Below, piece after piece: positions 35,874-44,900 of a stretch of 64,000 nucleotides of DNA. The stretch comes from Thermoanaerobacter kivui. Lineage in GTDB: Bacteria; Bacillota; Thermoanaerobacteria; Thermoanaerobacterales; Thermoanaerobacteraceae. The stretch is from positions 893,501 to 957,500 of the forward strand of contig NZ_CP009170.1 in the NCBI RefSeq assembly GCF_000763575.1, written 5' to 3'. The notes below the pieces were generated by a model. The model was not told the DNA's origin and searched no databases. It worked only from the letters and a program-made list of their open reading frames with translations. Numbering within the stretch: the stretch's first letter is position 1; each line of letters begins with the position of its first letter. A program made the position numbers and the translations under genes.

Positions 35874-36218
35874 CTTGTTGATAAACCTTTTTATTGGATT
35901 TAAAGCCTCCTGCTTTTATGCTTAAGTGCAGGCTCACGTATCTAAGTGTGCCTAAGGTTCGTTTTGGGCAGCTTCCGAATTCGCTTTCTTTCTTTCATGG
36001 GTCATCCTGAGGAGTGCGCAGCAGAAGCCTGAGAGAAGCGAAGGGTCTGCGGAGCACGACGAAGGATCTCAGACCCTAAAGAATCTCTTAGGTATTTCTT
36101 TCCCGTCTGAGATCCTTTGCCTTCGGCTCAGGATGACAAGCCAAGGCACACTAAGATACTTCCGCGATGCACTTTGCGCATAAAAGCAGAGACTATTAAA
36201 AATGACTTTGCTACAGTC
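35874..36218. repeat. Nested intergenic palindromic element
   Basis: No gene. The outer ends CTTGTTGATAAACC and GACTTTGCTACAGTC match the end motifs of the elements at 2.4 and 44.7 kb. CTCCTGCTTTTATGC near 35908 pairs with GCATAAAAGCAGAG near 36180. CTAAGTGTGCCT (35942) pairs roughly with GGCACACTAAG (36145). A separate 137-bp repeat is nested in the middle (36001-36137). The part 36155-36218 recurs at 44734-44799. Confidence 0.6.
36001..36137. repeat. GTCATCCTGA-type inverted repeat (REP/MITE-like)
   Basis: Perfect ends GTCATCCTGA (36001-36010) and TCAGGATGAC (36128-36137), with GAAGGATCTCAGA pairing with TCTGAGATCCTTTG inside. The motif CATCCTGAG...GAAGGATCT is, from memory, a dispersed repeat found in many Firmicutes and other bacteria. 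GC-rich compared with the flanks. Confidence 0.65.
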
Positions 36219-36250
36219 TAAGACTGTTTTATTGCGGTCTCTTTTTTGTT
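36219..36250 (+). terminator. Terminator hairpin after the repeat element
   Basis: AGACTG-TTTTATTG-CGGTCT followed by CTTTTTTG. It ends transcription from the ATPase side before the ECF gene. Confidence 0.55.
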
Positions 36251-36329
36251 ATTACATTGTTATGATTGAATCATTACAATTGTATAGTATAATATAGCCA
36301 TAATGCATATATTTATTGGAGGTGTGACT

Positions 36330-36830
36330 ATGGAGCAAAACAATGTTAAAAAAATAGTATATGGAGCTTTTATGATGGCATTAATCACTGTTGGTACTAT
36401 GGTCATTCAAATACCCACTCCTGCCACAAAAGGCTATATAAATGTGGGTGATTCTTTTATATTCCTAAGTTCTACTTTATTTGGTCCTGTGATGGGGCTT
36501 ATCACAGGGGGAATTGGTTCGGCTCTTGCGGACTTATTGTCAGGATATGCTTATTGGTCGCCGTGGACTTTTATAATTAAAGGAGTAGAAGGTTTATTTG
36601 TAGGACTCATGTATAAAAAATACAGTAATGAGTATTTAAAAATTGCTTCCCTTGCTATAGGGGCATTATGGATGGTATTTGGTTATTACATTGCGGGAGG
36701 GATTATGTACGGTTTTAAAACTTCATTAGTTGATGTGCCAAGTAATTTAGTGCAAGGTTTTGCAAGTATCATAATAGGTTATATTTTGATACGTCTGATA
36801 TCTCGATTAGAGGTATTTAAAAAAGTGTAG
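36330..36830 (+). CDS. ECF transporter S component (substrate-binding membrane protein)
   Basis: 166 residues with about five to six membrane segments. Its N-terminal region contains GYINVGDSFIFLSSTLFGP, the signature of the ECF-type S-component family once called DUF1393. It captures a vitamin-like substrate and docks on a shared EcfA-A'-T module that is not in this window. The substrate cannot be told. ATG 36330 follows GGAGGTG; the earlier ATG 36303 would include the ribosome site. TATAAT is present at about 36285. Confidence 0.85.
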   Translation: MEQNNVKKIVYGAFMMALITVGTMVIQIPTPATKGYINVGDSFIFLSSTLFGPVMGLITGGIGSALADLLSGYAYWSPWTFIIKGVEGLFVGLMYKKYSNEYLKIASLAIGALWMVFGYYIAGGIMYGFKTSLVDVPSNLVQGFASIIIGYILIRLISRLEVFKKV

Positions 36831-36858
36831 CAGGGTTTTTAAACCTTGCTTTTTTTTG
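36829..36858 (+). terminator. Terminator after the ECF S gene
   Basis: AGCAGGGTTT-TT-AAACCTTGCT hairpin and a run of eight T, overlapping the stop codon. Confidence 0.8.
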
Positions 36859-36906
36859 TATAAAAATATATCATTATATAGAGAAAAGAAATTTGGAGTG
36901 ATGACG

Positions 36907-37611
36907 ATGATAGATACATTTTTGTTTGACCTGGATGGGACACTGCTTCCTGTCGATACGGACAAGATGTTGGATGAATATTTTTTAAGCCTTACAAAAA
37001 AACTTTCTCATCTATTTGACCCCCATTTTCTGTTTAAAAGTATTTATAGTGCCAGTATGGATATGATAAACAATTTGGACCCCAATAAGACAAATGAAGA
37101 GGCGTTTTTTGAGTCTTTTTTGCAAAAAGTCAATTATTCCAAAGAAGAATTGGTGGCTCTTTTTAATGACTTTTATTTAAATGACTACAAAGAGCTGGGA
37201 AAAAGTATTAAAGCCAATGAATATGTCAAGAAGTCATTGGAAATTTTAAAAGAAAAAGGTTATAACATTGTATTGGCGACAAATCCTGTATTTCCAGAAG
37301 TTGCGATTTTGGAAAGGCTTAAATGGGCAGGTCTTGTTGAAAGTTATTTTTCCTTTATAACTACTTATGAAAATATGCATTTTTGTAAACCCCATATACA
37401 ATACTATGAAGAGATATTAAAAATCATAAATAAGAAGCCGGAAAATTGCTATATGGTTGGAAATGATGTGGAAGAGGACCTTATAGCTTTTAAGCTGGGG
37501 CTGAAGACATTTTTGATTGAAGATTATATGATAAACAGAAACTCAAAAGAAATAGTTGCAACCCAAAGTGGGAGTTACAAAGATTTATATGAATTTGTTT
37601 TTAAGTTATGA
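36907..37611 (+). CDS. HAD-superfamily hydrolase
   Basis: 234 residues. Motif I DLDGT in FLFDLDGTLLPVD, motif II in VLATNPVF, the Lys in FCKPHIQYY and motif IV in MVGNDVEEDL make a typical HAD phosphatase with a helical cap. The substrate is unknown. I start at ATG 36907 because GGAGTG lies 5' of it at the right distance. It leads a run of same-strand genes with the MBL hydrolase, comEC and holA. Confidence 0.85.
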   Translation: MIDTFLFDLDGTLLPVDTDKMLDEYFLSLTKKLSHLFDPHFLFKSIYSASMDMINNLDPNKTNEEAFFESFLQKVNYSKEELVALFNDFYLNDYKELGKSIKANEYVKKSLEILKEKGYNIVLATNPVFPEVAILERLKWAGLVESYFSFITTYENMHFCKPHIQYYEEILKIINKKPENCYMVGNDVEEDLIAFKLGLKTFLIEDYMINRNSKEIVATQSGSYKDLYEFVFKL

Positions 37612-37629
37612 TAAAGGAGGTAACAACAG

Positions 37630-38352
37630 TTGAAACTTATAGTATTGGGGTGCCATGGACCTTTTCCTGGATCTTATGGGGCTACTTCTGGCTATTTGGT
37701 TGAAGAAGAAAATACCCACATTTTATTGGATTGTGGGAGTGGAGTGATAAGTAGGTACCAGCGATATTACGGCTTGGACAAGTTAAAGTACATAATCCTT
37801 TCTCACTTACACTCTGACCATGTGGGCGACATGATGGTTTTAAGGTATGCCCTTGATATTATGAGGGCAAGAGGGATGGTAACAGAGGCTGTAAATGTGT
37901 ATTGTCCTCAAACCCCTCAAAATGTTTTTGAAGATTTTAAGTTTAATGAAGTCTTCAATCTGCAGATTATAAATGAGGAGACTACTTTGAATATAGATGG
38001 GATAGAGATTTCTTTTGAAAAGATGACACATCCTGTAGAAACTTATGCGGTTAAAATGAAAAAAGGAGAAAAAGTTTTTGTGTACAGTGGAGATACTACC
38101 TATAATGAAAAATTGATATCTTTTGCAAATAAAGCCGATTTATTTCTGTGTGATGGAAACCTTTTAAAAGAAGCCCAAGGACCCCATTTAACTGCAGCGC
38201 AAGCCGCTGAAATTGCAAAAAAAGCTGAATGTAAAAAATTAGTATTAACTCACTTATCGCCTCTTAATTCTATTAAGGATTATTATGATGAAGCGACTAA
38301 GGTTTTTGGGAATACAGAAATTGTAAGAGATTTTGAAGTTTACGTGATATAA
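37630..38352 (+). CDS. Metallo-beta-lactamase fold hydrolase (RNase Z-like)
   Basis: 240 residues. The metal motif HLHSDHVGD (HxHxDH), further ligands in MTHPVETYA and SGDTTYN, and LTHLSP near the C terminus are arranged as in RNase Z/YhfI-type proteins. It lacks the long flexible arm of true tRNase Z, so it is more likely a phosphodiesterase of unknown substrate. TTG 37630 follows AAAGGAGG, an excellent ribosome site that decides this start. Confidence 0.87.
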   Translation: MKLIVLGCHGPFPGSYGATSGYLVEEENTHILLDCGSGVISRYQRYYGLDKLKYIILSHLHSDHVGDMMVLRYALDIMRARGMVTEAVNVYCPQTPQNVFEDFKFNEVFNLQIINEETTLNIDGIEISFEKMTHPVETYAVKMKKGEKVFVYSGDTTYNEKLISFANKADLFLCDGNLLKEAQGPHLTAAQAAEIAKKAECKKLVLTHLSPLNSIKDYYDEATKVFGNTEIVRDFEVYVI

Positions 38353-38353
38353 A

Positions 38354-40627
38354 ATGGAAGTGCCTTTTTTATACTTCACAATAACCCTCTCTTTAGGAAT
38401 GATAGCAAGTAGATACTTTTTTCATCCCTTTGTATTTTTATTTTTATTAGCAATTTCGGTGGCTATATCTTTAGGGTTATACATAAAAAAGAAAAATGCA
38501 AGTTTACCTCTTTTGATTTCTTTTGTTTTTGTGGGTGTCATTTTGGGAGGCAGTGCGATTAATTTCCCTAATCCCTATTTAAAACTTCAAGATAAGTTTG
38601 TAACTATAAAAGGAACTGTAGAGGATGTAAAAATATATGAAGAATACGCTAAGTATACAGTGAAACCGACAAAGACTCCAAAAATACTGGTGACTCAATA
38701 TGGCGGCAAATATCCTTCTGATGGAGATGTTGTAAGTATAAGGGGGATAGTTTCAATACCTAAAAGGGCTACAAATCCAGGAGGTTTTGATTACAAGCTC
38801 TTTTTAAAGAAAAAAGGAATTTATGCAGTTATGAAGGTGCAGGGGCATGCCGTTGACATTATAGGCAAAGGTAATTTAAATTTTATTGAAAAGGCTGTAC
38901 ACGCTGCAAAGCAGAAAATAGAAAGCAATTACATAAATTCAATGCCCGAAAGAGATGCTAAGTTTGTCATATCGGTTTTGTTAGGAGATAAACTTGTTGA
39001 CGATGAGACTTTGGGACAATTTAGGACAGCAGGTATTTCACATATTATTTGTGTATCAGGAATGCACGTAGCAATTATAACAGGTTTTATACTTTATATC
39101 TTAAGTCTTTTTAACATAAGAAGGTACAAAGTTCCTATCATTATAACTGTATTGACCTTCTATGCAATTTTAACAGGAGCAAATCCGCCAGTTATAAGGG
39201 CAGTTCTTATGGCTTCTATCGCTTTAATTGGTACTACTTATGGCAAAAAACATAATTCTATAAATTCTTTGTCTTTTGCTGCTTTTGTGATATTAATATT
39301 TAACCCTTTGATGCTGTGGGATGTAGGTTTTCAACTTTCATTTGTTGCTACTTTAGCTATTTTGTATTTCTATAAGCCGATACAAGAAAAATTATCAATG
39401 CTAAATCCCAAAATACGAGATTTAGTTGCTTTAACTCTTTCTGCTCAAATTGGCACAATCCCCTTTACCATGTATTATTTTCATTATATATCCATAATTT
39501 CGCTTTTGTCCAACATTGTAATAGTGCCATTGGCGGATATAGCAGTTGTTTTGGGATTTTTATCGGCTGTTACAGGATTGATTTTTCATCACTTGTCGTA
39601 TTTTATAAATTATATAAATATACCTGTTGTAGAAGCTATTTTGTATATAACGAAATTGTTCGACAGTTTGCCTTATGCCAGTATAGACACTATTGTTCCG
39701 CCTTTTTATGTGATTGGTTTGTATTATGGGATTTTAGCAGTCCTATTGAGCAGTTTTGATAAAAAAACTAAAAAGATTTCTATTGCAATTGCCTTGACTT
39801 TTATTATAGCAATTTTCTTTTATAATTATCTATCGCCTAAAGATTTAGAAGTGACTTTTCTGGATGTAGGACAAGGGGACAGCACTTTTGTCAGGACATC
39901 ACACGGCAAAACTTTTTTAATAGATGGTGGAGGCAAACCTTTATTTGCGACTTCTTCTTGTGATGTTGGAGAAGATGTGGTACTTCCATTTTTGTATTAC
40001 AAAGGTGTTATGAAGCTTGATGGAGTTTTTATATCTCATACTGACATCGACCATGTAGGCGGGATACTTACTGTGTTACAGCAAATGAAAGTTGACAAAA
40101 TCTTTATAGGAATACAAAAGGTTACTGACGATAATTTCAAGAAAATAATGGAAACTGCAAAATCAAAAAACATCCCTGTCATTTTGTTAAAAAAGGGTGA
40201 TAAAGTCGAAATAGATGATGTTGAAATATATGTTTTGCACCCTGACCCTGCAAATTTGATAGAGGAAAATCCCATAAATAACAATGCTCTTGTTTTTAAG
40301 ATAAAGTACAAGGAGATGGAGTTTTTATTTACAGGTGACATAGAAAAACCGGCGGAAGAGATTTTAAGGAATTTGGACCTAAAGACTCATATTTTAAAGG
40401 TGGCTCACCACGGGTCAAGTACTTCTTCTACTGAGGAATTCATTGAAAAAGCCAATCCCAAAGTATGTATTATTCAAGTAGGTAAAAACAACTATGGACT
40501 CCCTGATGAGAGAGTGCTAAAATATCTTAAAAGCAAAGCTAAAGTGTATAGGACAGATAAAAATGGAGCAATTATAGTAAAAACAGATGGCAAAAAGGCT
40601 TACATAAGTACTGTTGTCAAGGAGTGA
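38354..40627 (+). CDS. comEC: ComEC/Rec2 DNA uptake channel
   Basis: 757 residues. It has N-terminal membrane segments and an OB-like DUF4131 region, the competence domain (about 190-470) with many membrane helices, and a C-terminal metallo-beta-lactamase domain from about 490 (VTFLDVGQGDSTFV, FISHTDIDHVGG, LKVAHHGSS). It moves single-stranded DNA across the membrane in transformation; the MBL domain may degrade the other strand. ATG 38354 lies one base after the preceding stop without its own ribosome site, so translation is coupled. Normal length. Confidence 0.94.
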   Translation: MEVPFLYFTITLSLGMIASRYFFHPFVFLFLLAISVAISLGLYIKKKNASLPLLISFVFVGVILGGSAINFPNPYLKLQDKFVTIKGTVEDVKIYEEYAKYTVKPTKTPKILVTQYGGKYPSDGDVVSIRGIVSIPKRATNPGGFDYKLFLKKKGIYAVMKVQGHAVDIIGKGNLNFIEKAVHAAKQKIESNYINSMPERDAKFVISVLLGDKLVDDETLGQFRTAGISHIICVSGMHVAIITGFILYILSLFNIRRYKVPIIITVLTFYAILTGANPPVIRAVLMASIALIGTTYGKKHNSINSLSFAAFVILIFNPLMLWDVGFQLSFVATLAILYFYKPIQEKLSMLNPKIRDLVALTLSAQIGTIPFTMYYFHYISIISLLSNIVIVPLADIAVVLGFLSAVTGLIFHHLSYFINYINIPVVEAILYITKLFDSLPYASIDTIVPPFYVIGLYYGILAVLLSSFDKKTKKISIAIALTFIIAIFFYNYLSPKDLEVTFLDVGQGDSTFVRTSHGKTFLIDGGGKPLFATSSCDVGEDVVLPFLYYKGVMKLDGVFISHTDIDHVGGILTVLQQMKVDKIFIGIQKVTDDNFKKIMETAKSKNIPVILLKKGDKVEIDDVEIYVLHPDPANLIEENPINNNALVFKIKYKEMEFLFTGDIEKPAEEILRNLDLKTHILKVAHHGSSTSSTEEFIEKANPKVCIIQVGKNNYGLPDERVLKYLKSKAKVYRTDKNGAIIVKTDGKKAYISTVVKE

Positions 40628-40631
40628 AATA

Positions 40632-41648
40632 ATGAATTATAAAGAATTAATAGACAGCTTAAAAAAAGAAGAAATACATAACGTATATCTTTTTTACGGA
40701 GAAGAGAGATTTTTGTTGTCAGAAGCTATCAAGAGGTTTAAAGAAAGACTATTAAAAGAAGAAACTTATGAGATGAACTATGTAGTCATTGAAAAAAATG
40801 ACCCAGAAGAGTATGTAGATGCTATTATTGAGAGCTGTGAGACTTTGCCTTTTTTTTCTGAGTACAAGTTAGTTGTAGTAAAAAACGAAGAGGACCAACT
40901 TTCTAAATTGACTGATAAGGGTCTAAAAAAACTTACGAATTATATGGAAAAAAGAATTAATACGCTGGAGAATAAAACAGTTTTGATTATTGTAGATGGT
41001 GAAAAGATAGATTTGAGGAAAAAATTTTACAAATTTATAGAAAAGGTAGGTAAAATAGCGTATTTTCAAAGACTTTCTTTTGAGGAAGCAGTAAATTATG
41101 CAGGATATTTGCTAAAAAAAAGCGGTAAAAAAATAAGCAAAGCTAATGTGGAATATCTTGTAAAGAATGTAGGCACTGATTTGTATGCTATTGTAAATGA
41201 AATCCACAAGATTGTATTTTATTGTGACAAAGAAGAAATAAAAGTTGAAGACATGAAGGAAGTGTTAACCACTAATGTGCAACAGAATATTTTTGACCTT
41301 GTAAATGCTATAGGAATGAAAAGAGAAAAGGAAGCTTACAGGGTATTAAATGCTCTTTTGGAAAAAGGTGAGATGCCTCTTATAATATTGACAATGATTG
41401 TAAGGCAACTGAGGCTTATTGCAAAAGCCAAAAAATTTGATGGCAAATGGGTGGATAAAAAGACTTTTGCATCTTATGTGGGGATTCCTTATTTTGCGGT
41501 AGATGAGCTCATGAGGCAAAGCAGTTTATTTAAAAAAGAAGATTTAAAAGAAGCTTATAGAGAGTGCTTAAAATGCGATATAGCCTTGAAATCAGGAATG
41601 GATAGTGATCTTGCGCTAGAAAGCCTTATAAAAAAGCTGTGCAAATGA
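40632..41648 (+). CDS. holA: DNA polymerase III delta subunit
   Basis: 338 residues, clamp-loader subunit that opens the sliding clamp. Characteristic parts are the N-terminal VYLFYGEERFLLSEAIKRF, the middle NVGTDLYAIVNEIHKI and the C-terminal MIVRQLRLIAKAK. It is found next to comEC in most Firmicutes. ATG 40632 with AAGGAGTG upstream is preferred to the GTG-like start inside comEC. Followed by a bidirectional terminator shared with rpsT. Confidence 0.93.
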   Translation: MNYKELIDSLKKEEIHNVYLFYGEERFLLSEAIKRFKERLLKEETYEMNYVVIEKNDPEEYVDAIIESCETLPFFSEYKLVVVKNEEDQLSKLTDKGLKKLTNYMEKRINTLENKTVLIIVDGEKIDLRKKFYKFIEKVGKIAYFQRLSFEEAVNYAGYLLKKSGKKISKANVEYLVKNVGTDLYAIVNEIHKIVFYCDKEEIKVEDMKEVLTTNVQQNIFDLVNAIGMKREKEAYRVLNALLEKGEMPLIILTMIVRQLRLIAKAKKFDGKWVDKKTFASYVGIPYFAVDELMRQSSLFKKEDLKEAYRECLKCDIALKSGMDSDLALESLIKKLCK

Positions 41649-41651
41649 TAA

Positions 41652-41680
41652 AAAGCGTACTTTTGGTACGCTTTATTCAT
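41652..41680. terminator. Bidirectional terminator between holA and rpsT
   Basis: AAAGCGTAC-TTTTG-GTACGCTTT with A-run and T-run on the two sides, serving both convergent genes. Confidence 0.85.
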
Positions 41681-41957
41681 TACTGGCTGTAGATTTGATG
41701 AGGGCATTAAATTTGGCATAAAGTCTGGATTTTTTTCTTGCTACTGTGTTTCTGTGAAGTACTCCTTTTGTTGCGGCCTTGTCCAACTCTTTTACAGCAA
41801 GTCTTAATCTTTCTTTTATCGTATCTATATTTCCCGTTGCTAAGCTTTTTTGAAATTTTGAAATTGCAGTTTTAACTCTGGATTTTATCATTTTATTGCG
41901 TAAAGTCTTTCTTGCAATTACTGAAATTCTCTTTTTAGCAGATTTTATGTTTGCCAA
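41673..41957 (-). CDS. rpsT: 30S ribosomal protein S20
   Basis: 94 residues, basic, binds 16S rRNA. The start is TTG 41957, giving the usual MANIKSAKKRI beginning, with GAGGAGGTG just upstream; the longer reading adds seven residues foreign to S20. Later family parts are RVKTAISKF and GVLHRNTVARKKSRL. In Bacillus, rpsT also sits beside gpr and opposite holA, so the arrangement is ancestral. Confidence 0.96.
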   Translation of the reverse strand: MANIKSAKKRISVIARKTLRNKMIKSRVKTAISKFQKSLATGNIDTIKERLRLAVKELDKAATKGVLHRNTVARKKSRLYAKFNALIKSTASNE

Positions 41958-42094
41958 AAGTTTCACCTCCTCAATCAATCGAATTTAATTTTACCACGAA
42001 AGAAATAGTTTTTCAAGGATTAATACATTTTTTACTTTACCACATAGGTATAAAATTTGTCAATTTGTTCATTATAATTAGAGGAGGTGATTTG

Positions 42095-42421
42095 ATGTTA
42101 CAAACCATTATACGTTTTATTGTATCAGCGATTGTGCTATTGGTGGTCGGATATCTTGTACCTGGCTTTAGTGTTGCAGGCTTTTGGGGAGCTCTCATTT
42201 CTGCGGTGGTAATAGCGTTATTGGGGTATATTGTTGAGTTGATATTAGGAAAGGATATTTCACCAAGAAGCCGAGGCTTTGTAGGGTTTATTGTTGCAGC
42301 GGTAGTGATATATGTTTCGCAATTTATAGTTCCTACCATTCATGCGACAATAGTTGGTTCTCTCATTGCCGCTTTTGTGATAGGGCTGGTAGATGCGTTT
42401 GTACCGACTGAGTTGAGGTGA
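42095..42421 (+). CDS. Small membrane protein, phage holin superfamily IV (YvlD-like)
   Basis: 108 residues with four membrane segments separated by short loops (LVPGFSVAGFWGALISAV is typical of PF04020). Despite the family name, chromosomal members are membrane proteins of unknown function rather than phage lysis proteins. ATG 42095 follows GAGGAGGTGATTTG. Five bases separate it from gpr, so the two are probably co-transcribed. Confidence 0.82.
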   Translation: MLQTIIRFIVSAIVLLVVGYLVPGFSVAGFWGALISAVVIALLGYIVELILGKDISPRSRGFVGFIVAAVVIYVSQFIVPTIHATIVGSLIAAFVIGLVDAFVPTELR

Positions 42422-42426
42422 TTTAA

Positions 42427-43392
42427 GTGTTTAATATAAGGACAGACCTTGCTGTAGAGGCCAGGGAACTTTACAAAGGCGGTGAAATTCCGGGGGTAAG
42501 TGTAGAAGAAAATCGCTTTAATGGAGTAAAAGTGACAAAGGTTAGGATTTTAAATGAAGAGGGAGAAAGAGCAATGGGAAAGCCTGTGGGGGATTATATA
42601 ACAATTGAAGCCCCCGGGCTACTTGAAAGAGACTTGGATTTAGAAGAAGAGGTCGCTAAAGTACTGGCTGATATAATAAAGGAAATAGCTAACTTAGCTC
42701 CTCATACAAAAGTGTTAGTAGTAGGTTTAGGAAATTGGAATGTCACTCCCGATGCATTGGGGCCCCGTGTTGTTTCTAATATTGTAGTGACAAGGCATTT
42801 AAAAGAATACGCACCGCAGCAATTTGGAGAGGAAATTCGTTCTGTTAGTGCGATTTCCCCAGGAGTACTCGGCATAACAGGAATTGAAACAGCAGAAATT
42901 TTAAAAGGAGTAGTTGATAGAATAAAACCTGATTTAATAATTACAATTGATGCTTTGGCTTCAAGAAAGTTGGAGAGGCTGTCTACTACAATACAGATTT
43001 CAAATGCTGGAATAAGTCCGGGTTCAGGAGTAGGTAATAAAAGGCTCTCTATTACTCAACGAAGTTTAGGAGTACCTGTTATAGCAATAGGTGTTCCTAC
43101 GGTAGTGGATGCAGTGACAATAGCTAATGACACTATAGAATATTTGACAGAAGAGTTGCTAAAACAGACAAAAGAAGAGAGTTCTTTTTATGCAGTACTT
43201 AAAAACATGAGTCAACAAGAAAAATACAGTCTCATACAAGAAGTGTTGACCCCCTATGTGCATAACCTTATGGTCACCCCTAAAGAAATAGATTCACTGG
43301 TAAAAAATATATCTTCAGTTATTTCCAGAGGGATAAATCTTGCCCTCCAACCCGGTCTTACAGAAAAAGAAATGAATCAACTGCTGCATTAA
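42427..43392 (+). CDS. gpr: Germination protease GPR
   Basis: 321 residues. It degrades small acid-soluble spore proteins when the spore germinates. The N terminus MFNIRTDLAVEARELY includes the short propeptide that is removed during spore maturation; the RTDLA motif resembles the site at which GPR cuts itself and SASPs. VVGLGNWNVTPDALGPRVV and TIDALASRKLERL are family hallmarks (aspartic-type peptidase A25). GTG start 42427, with the ribosome site inside the upstream gene (GTTGAGGTG). Confidence 0.96.
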   Translation: MFNIRTDLAVEARELYKGGEIPGVSVEENRFNGVKVTKVRILNEEGERAMGKPVGDYITIEAPGLLERDLDLEEEVAKVLADIIKEIANLAPHTKVLVVGLGNWNVTPDALGPRVVSNIVVTRHLKEYAPQQFGEEIRSVSAISPGVLGITGIETAEILKGVVDRIKPDLIITIDALASRKLERLSTTIQISNAGISPGSGVGNKRLSITQRSLGVPVIAIGVPTVVDAVTIANDTIEYLTEELLKQTKEESSFYAVLKNMSQQEKYSLIQEVLTPYVHNLMVTPKEIDSLVKNISSVISRGINLALQPGLTEKEMNQLLH

Positions 43393-43404
43393 ACACTAAG
43401 TATA

Positions 43405-43460
43405 AAGCACCCTTCTTTAGAATATGTATTAATATAGAAAACTAAAGAGGGGTGCTTTTT
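43405..43460 (+). terminator. gpr terminator overlapping the spoIIP ribosome site
   Basis: AAGCACCCTTCTTTAG pairs (one wobble) with CTAAAGAGGGGTGCTT, followed by TTTTTG. The 3' arm contains the GAGGGG ribosome site of spoIIP and the T-tail runs into its TTG start codon. Confidence 0.75.
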
Positions 43461-44640
43461 GTTGTACAGATATTACAGTTATTCTAAAATAAACAAAATA
43501 ATGTTTTTGGTTTTGGTGCTAATAAATCTTTTTACATACAATTGGCTGACAAAAACTTGCATAATAGATTCTAAACAAGTTATTGGAGATTCTTTTTCTG
43601 AAGAATATGATAAGATGGACAGCATTTTTGTAACTGCTATAAATTACGCGATTCCAGCGATAGATATAGCGTTTACATCTCAGGGATATACAGGAAAAGA
43701 TTTGACTTTTTCTTCTTTTTTAAACGCAAAAGTAAAAAATCCGATTAATATATTGAAGTTTCAAATACCTGTTTTAGCACAGATTGAGGTAAAAGAAAAT
43801 AAAAATCTCAATATAGTAATAGAAAATTCTCAAAATAGTGTGTCGGAGGAAGAAAAGGAAGAGAAAGAAAAAGTTACAGAAGAAATTAAGAAGCAACAAG
43901 ACAATGAAGCGCAAACTGTTTTGGAAAACAAAAATTTTGATCAACCTTATCTTTTAATATACCACACCCATACAATGGAATCATATGCGGCAACAGAAAA
44001 AAATAAGTATGAGGCGAAATACGGCTACGACAGAACTAATGACTTAAATTATACAGTAGCCAAAGTGGGAGACTATCTTGCAGAATATCTCATAAGAGAG
44101 GGTATACCAGTATTGCACGACAAAACTATTAATGATTATAATTATGATAAGTCCTACGTCAATTCTTTGGCTACAGTGAGTAAAATTCTTAAAGAACATC
44201 CTTCCATTAAAGTTACTATTGATTTGCATAGGGATGGATATGGTGCTGTCATGATGCCAGGAGTAGATAGCATACCTGTTTTGAGTAAATTGCCAAATCA
44301 AGATTTTAGAAAAAAATATGTAACAGAGATTAACGGAGAAAAAGTAGCAAAGGTCTCTTTTATAATCGGGTCAAGAAGGACGCCGGAAATGAAGGAAGAC
44401 TGGAGAAAAAACTACGAGTTTGCCAAAAAAATAAGCGATAGATTAAATAAACTTTATCCAGGATTATCCTTAGGAGTTCAGGTAAAACCTTATAGTGAAT
44501 ATAATCAACACCTTCTTGAAAAAGCTATACTTATAGAATTGGGCAGCAATTACAATACATTAGAAGAAGCAATTGCTACAACTAAATACCTTGCGAAAGC
44601 AATAAGTGAAGTGATAAATGAAGAAGGCTATTCAAACTAA
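43459..44640 (+). CDS. spoIIP: Stage II sporulation protein P (SpoIIP)
   Basis: 393 residues. Peptidoglycan amidase/endopeptidase of the SpoIID-P-M complex that thins septal wall for engulfment, made in the mother cell. One N-terminal membrane anchor (about 13-35), a Lys/Glu-rich linker (about 130-150), then the catalytic domain: IYHTHTMESYA (metal His), IDLHRDGYG and ILIELGSNYNTLEEA. It starts at TTG 43459 or the adjacent TTG 43462. Terminator and start overlap, so it is probably read from its own sigma-E-type promoter in or near the hairpin loop (inference). Confidence 0.93.
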   Translation: MLYRYYSYSKINKIMFLVLVLINLFTYNWLTKTCIIDSKQVIGDSFSEEYDKMDSIFVTAINYAIPAIDIAFTSQGYTGKDLTFSSFLNAKVKNPINILKFQIPVLAQIEVKENKNLNIVIENSQNSVSEEEKEEKEKVTEEIKKQQDNEAQTVLENKNFDQPYLLIYHTHTMESYAATEKNKYEAKYGYDRTNDLNYTVAKVGDYLAEYLIREGIPVLHDKTINDYNYDKSYVNSLATVSKILKEHPSIKVTIDLHRDGYGAVMMPGVDSIPVLSKLPNQDFRKKYVTEINGEKVAKVSFIIGSRRTPEMKEDWRKNYEFAKKISDRLNKLYPGLSLGVQVKPYSEYNQHLLEKAILIELGSNYNTLEEAIATTKYLAKAISEVINEEGYSN

Positions 44641-44662
44641 AAGCAGTATAATACTGCTTTTA
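44638..44662 (+). terminator. spoIIP terminator hairpin
   Basis: AAAAGCAGTA-TAA-TACTGCTTTTAG, overlapping the spoIIP stop. A near copy (GCAGTA..TGCTGC at 44805-44826, with T-tail) follows the repeat element. Confidence 0.7.
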
Positions 44663-44800
44663 GTTTGTTGACAAACCTTTTTTAAGACTGCTCATGGGAA
44701 GCTGCTTTTCCAAAACTTCGCCAAGCCGTCTCCGATACTTCCGCGATGCACCTTGTGCATAAAAGCAGAGACTTCTTGAAAATGACTTTGTTTACAGTCC
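44663..44800. repeat. Intergenic repeat element between duplicated terminators
   Basis: The ends are GTTTGTTGACAAACC (44663-44677) and GACTTTGTTTACAGTCC (44784-44800). The right part 44734-44799 (GATACTTCCGCGATGCACC...) is nearly identical to 36155-36218. A terminator hairpin of almost the same sequence stands on each side (44638-44662 and 44805-44826). No coding capacity. Confidence 0.65.
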
Positions 44801-44804
44801 GAAT

Positions 44805-44826
44805 GCAGTATGATGCTGCTTTTTTG
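44805..44826 (+). terminator. Second terminator hairpin after the repeat
   Basis: GCAGTATGATGCTGC with a TTTTTTT tail, resembling the spoIIP terminator on the other side of the repeat. Confidence 0.6.
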
Positions 44827-44900
44827 TTAAGATTGTTGATATTAATCATAAAAAAGGGTAAAATAAAATACTGTAATTACGATTTAATAGGAGGTTTTTT

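Noticed and set aside
42095-42421. Prophage lysis gene because of the holin family name
   Set aside because: No other phage genes are nearby, and the YvlD-like branch is a common chromosomal membrane protein.
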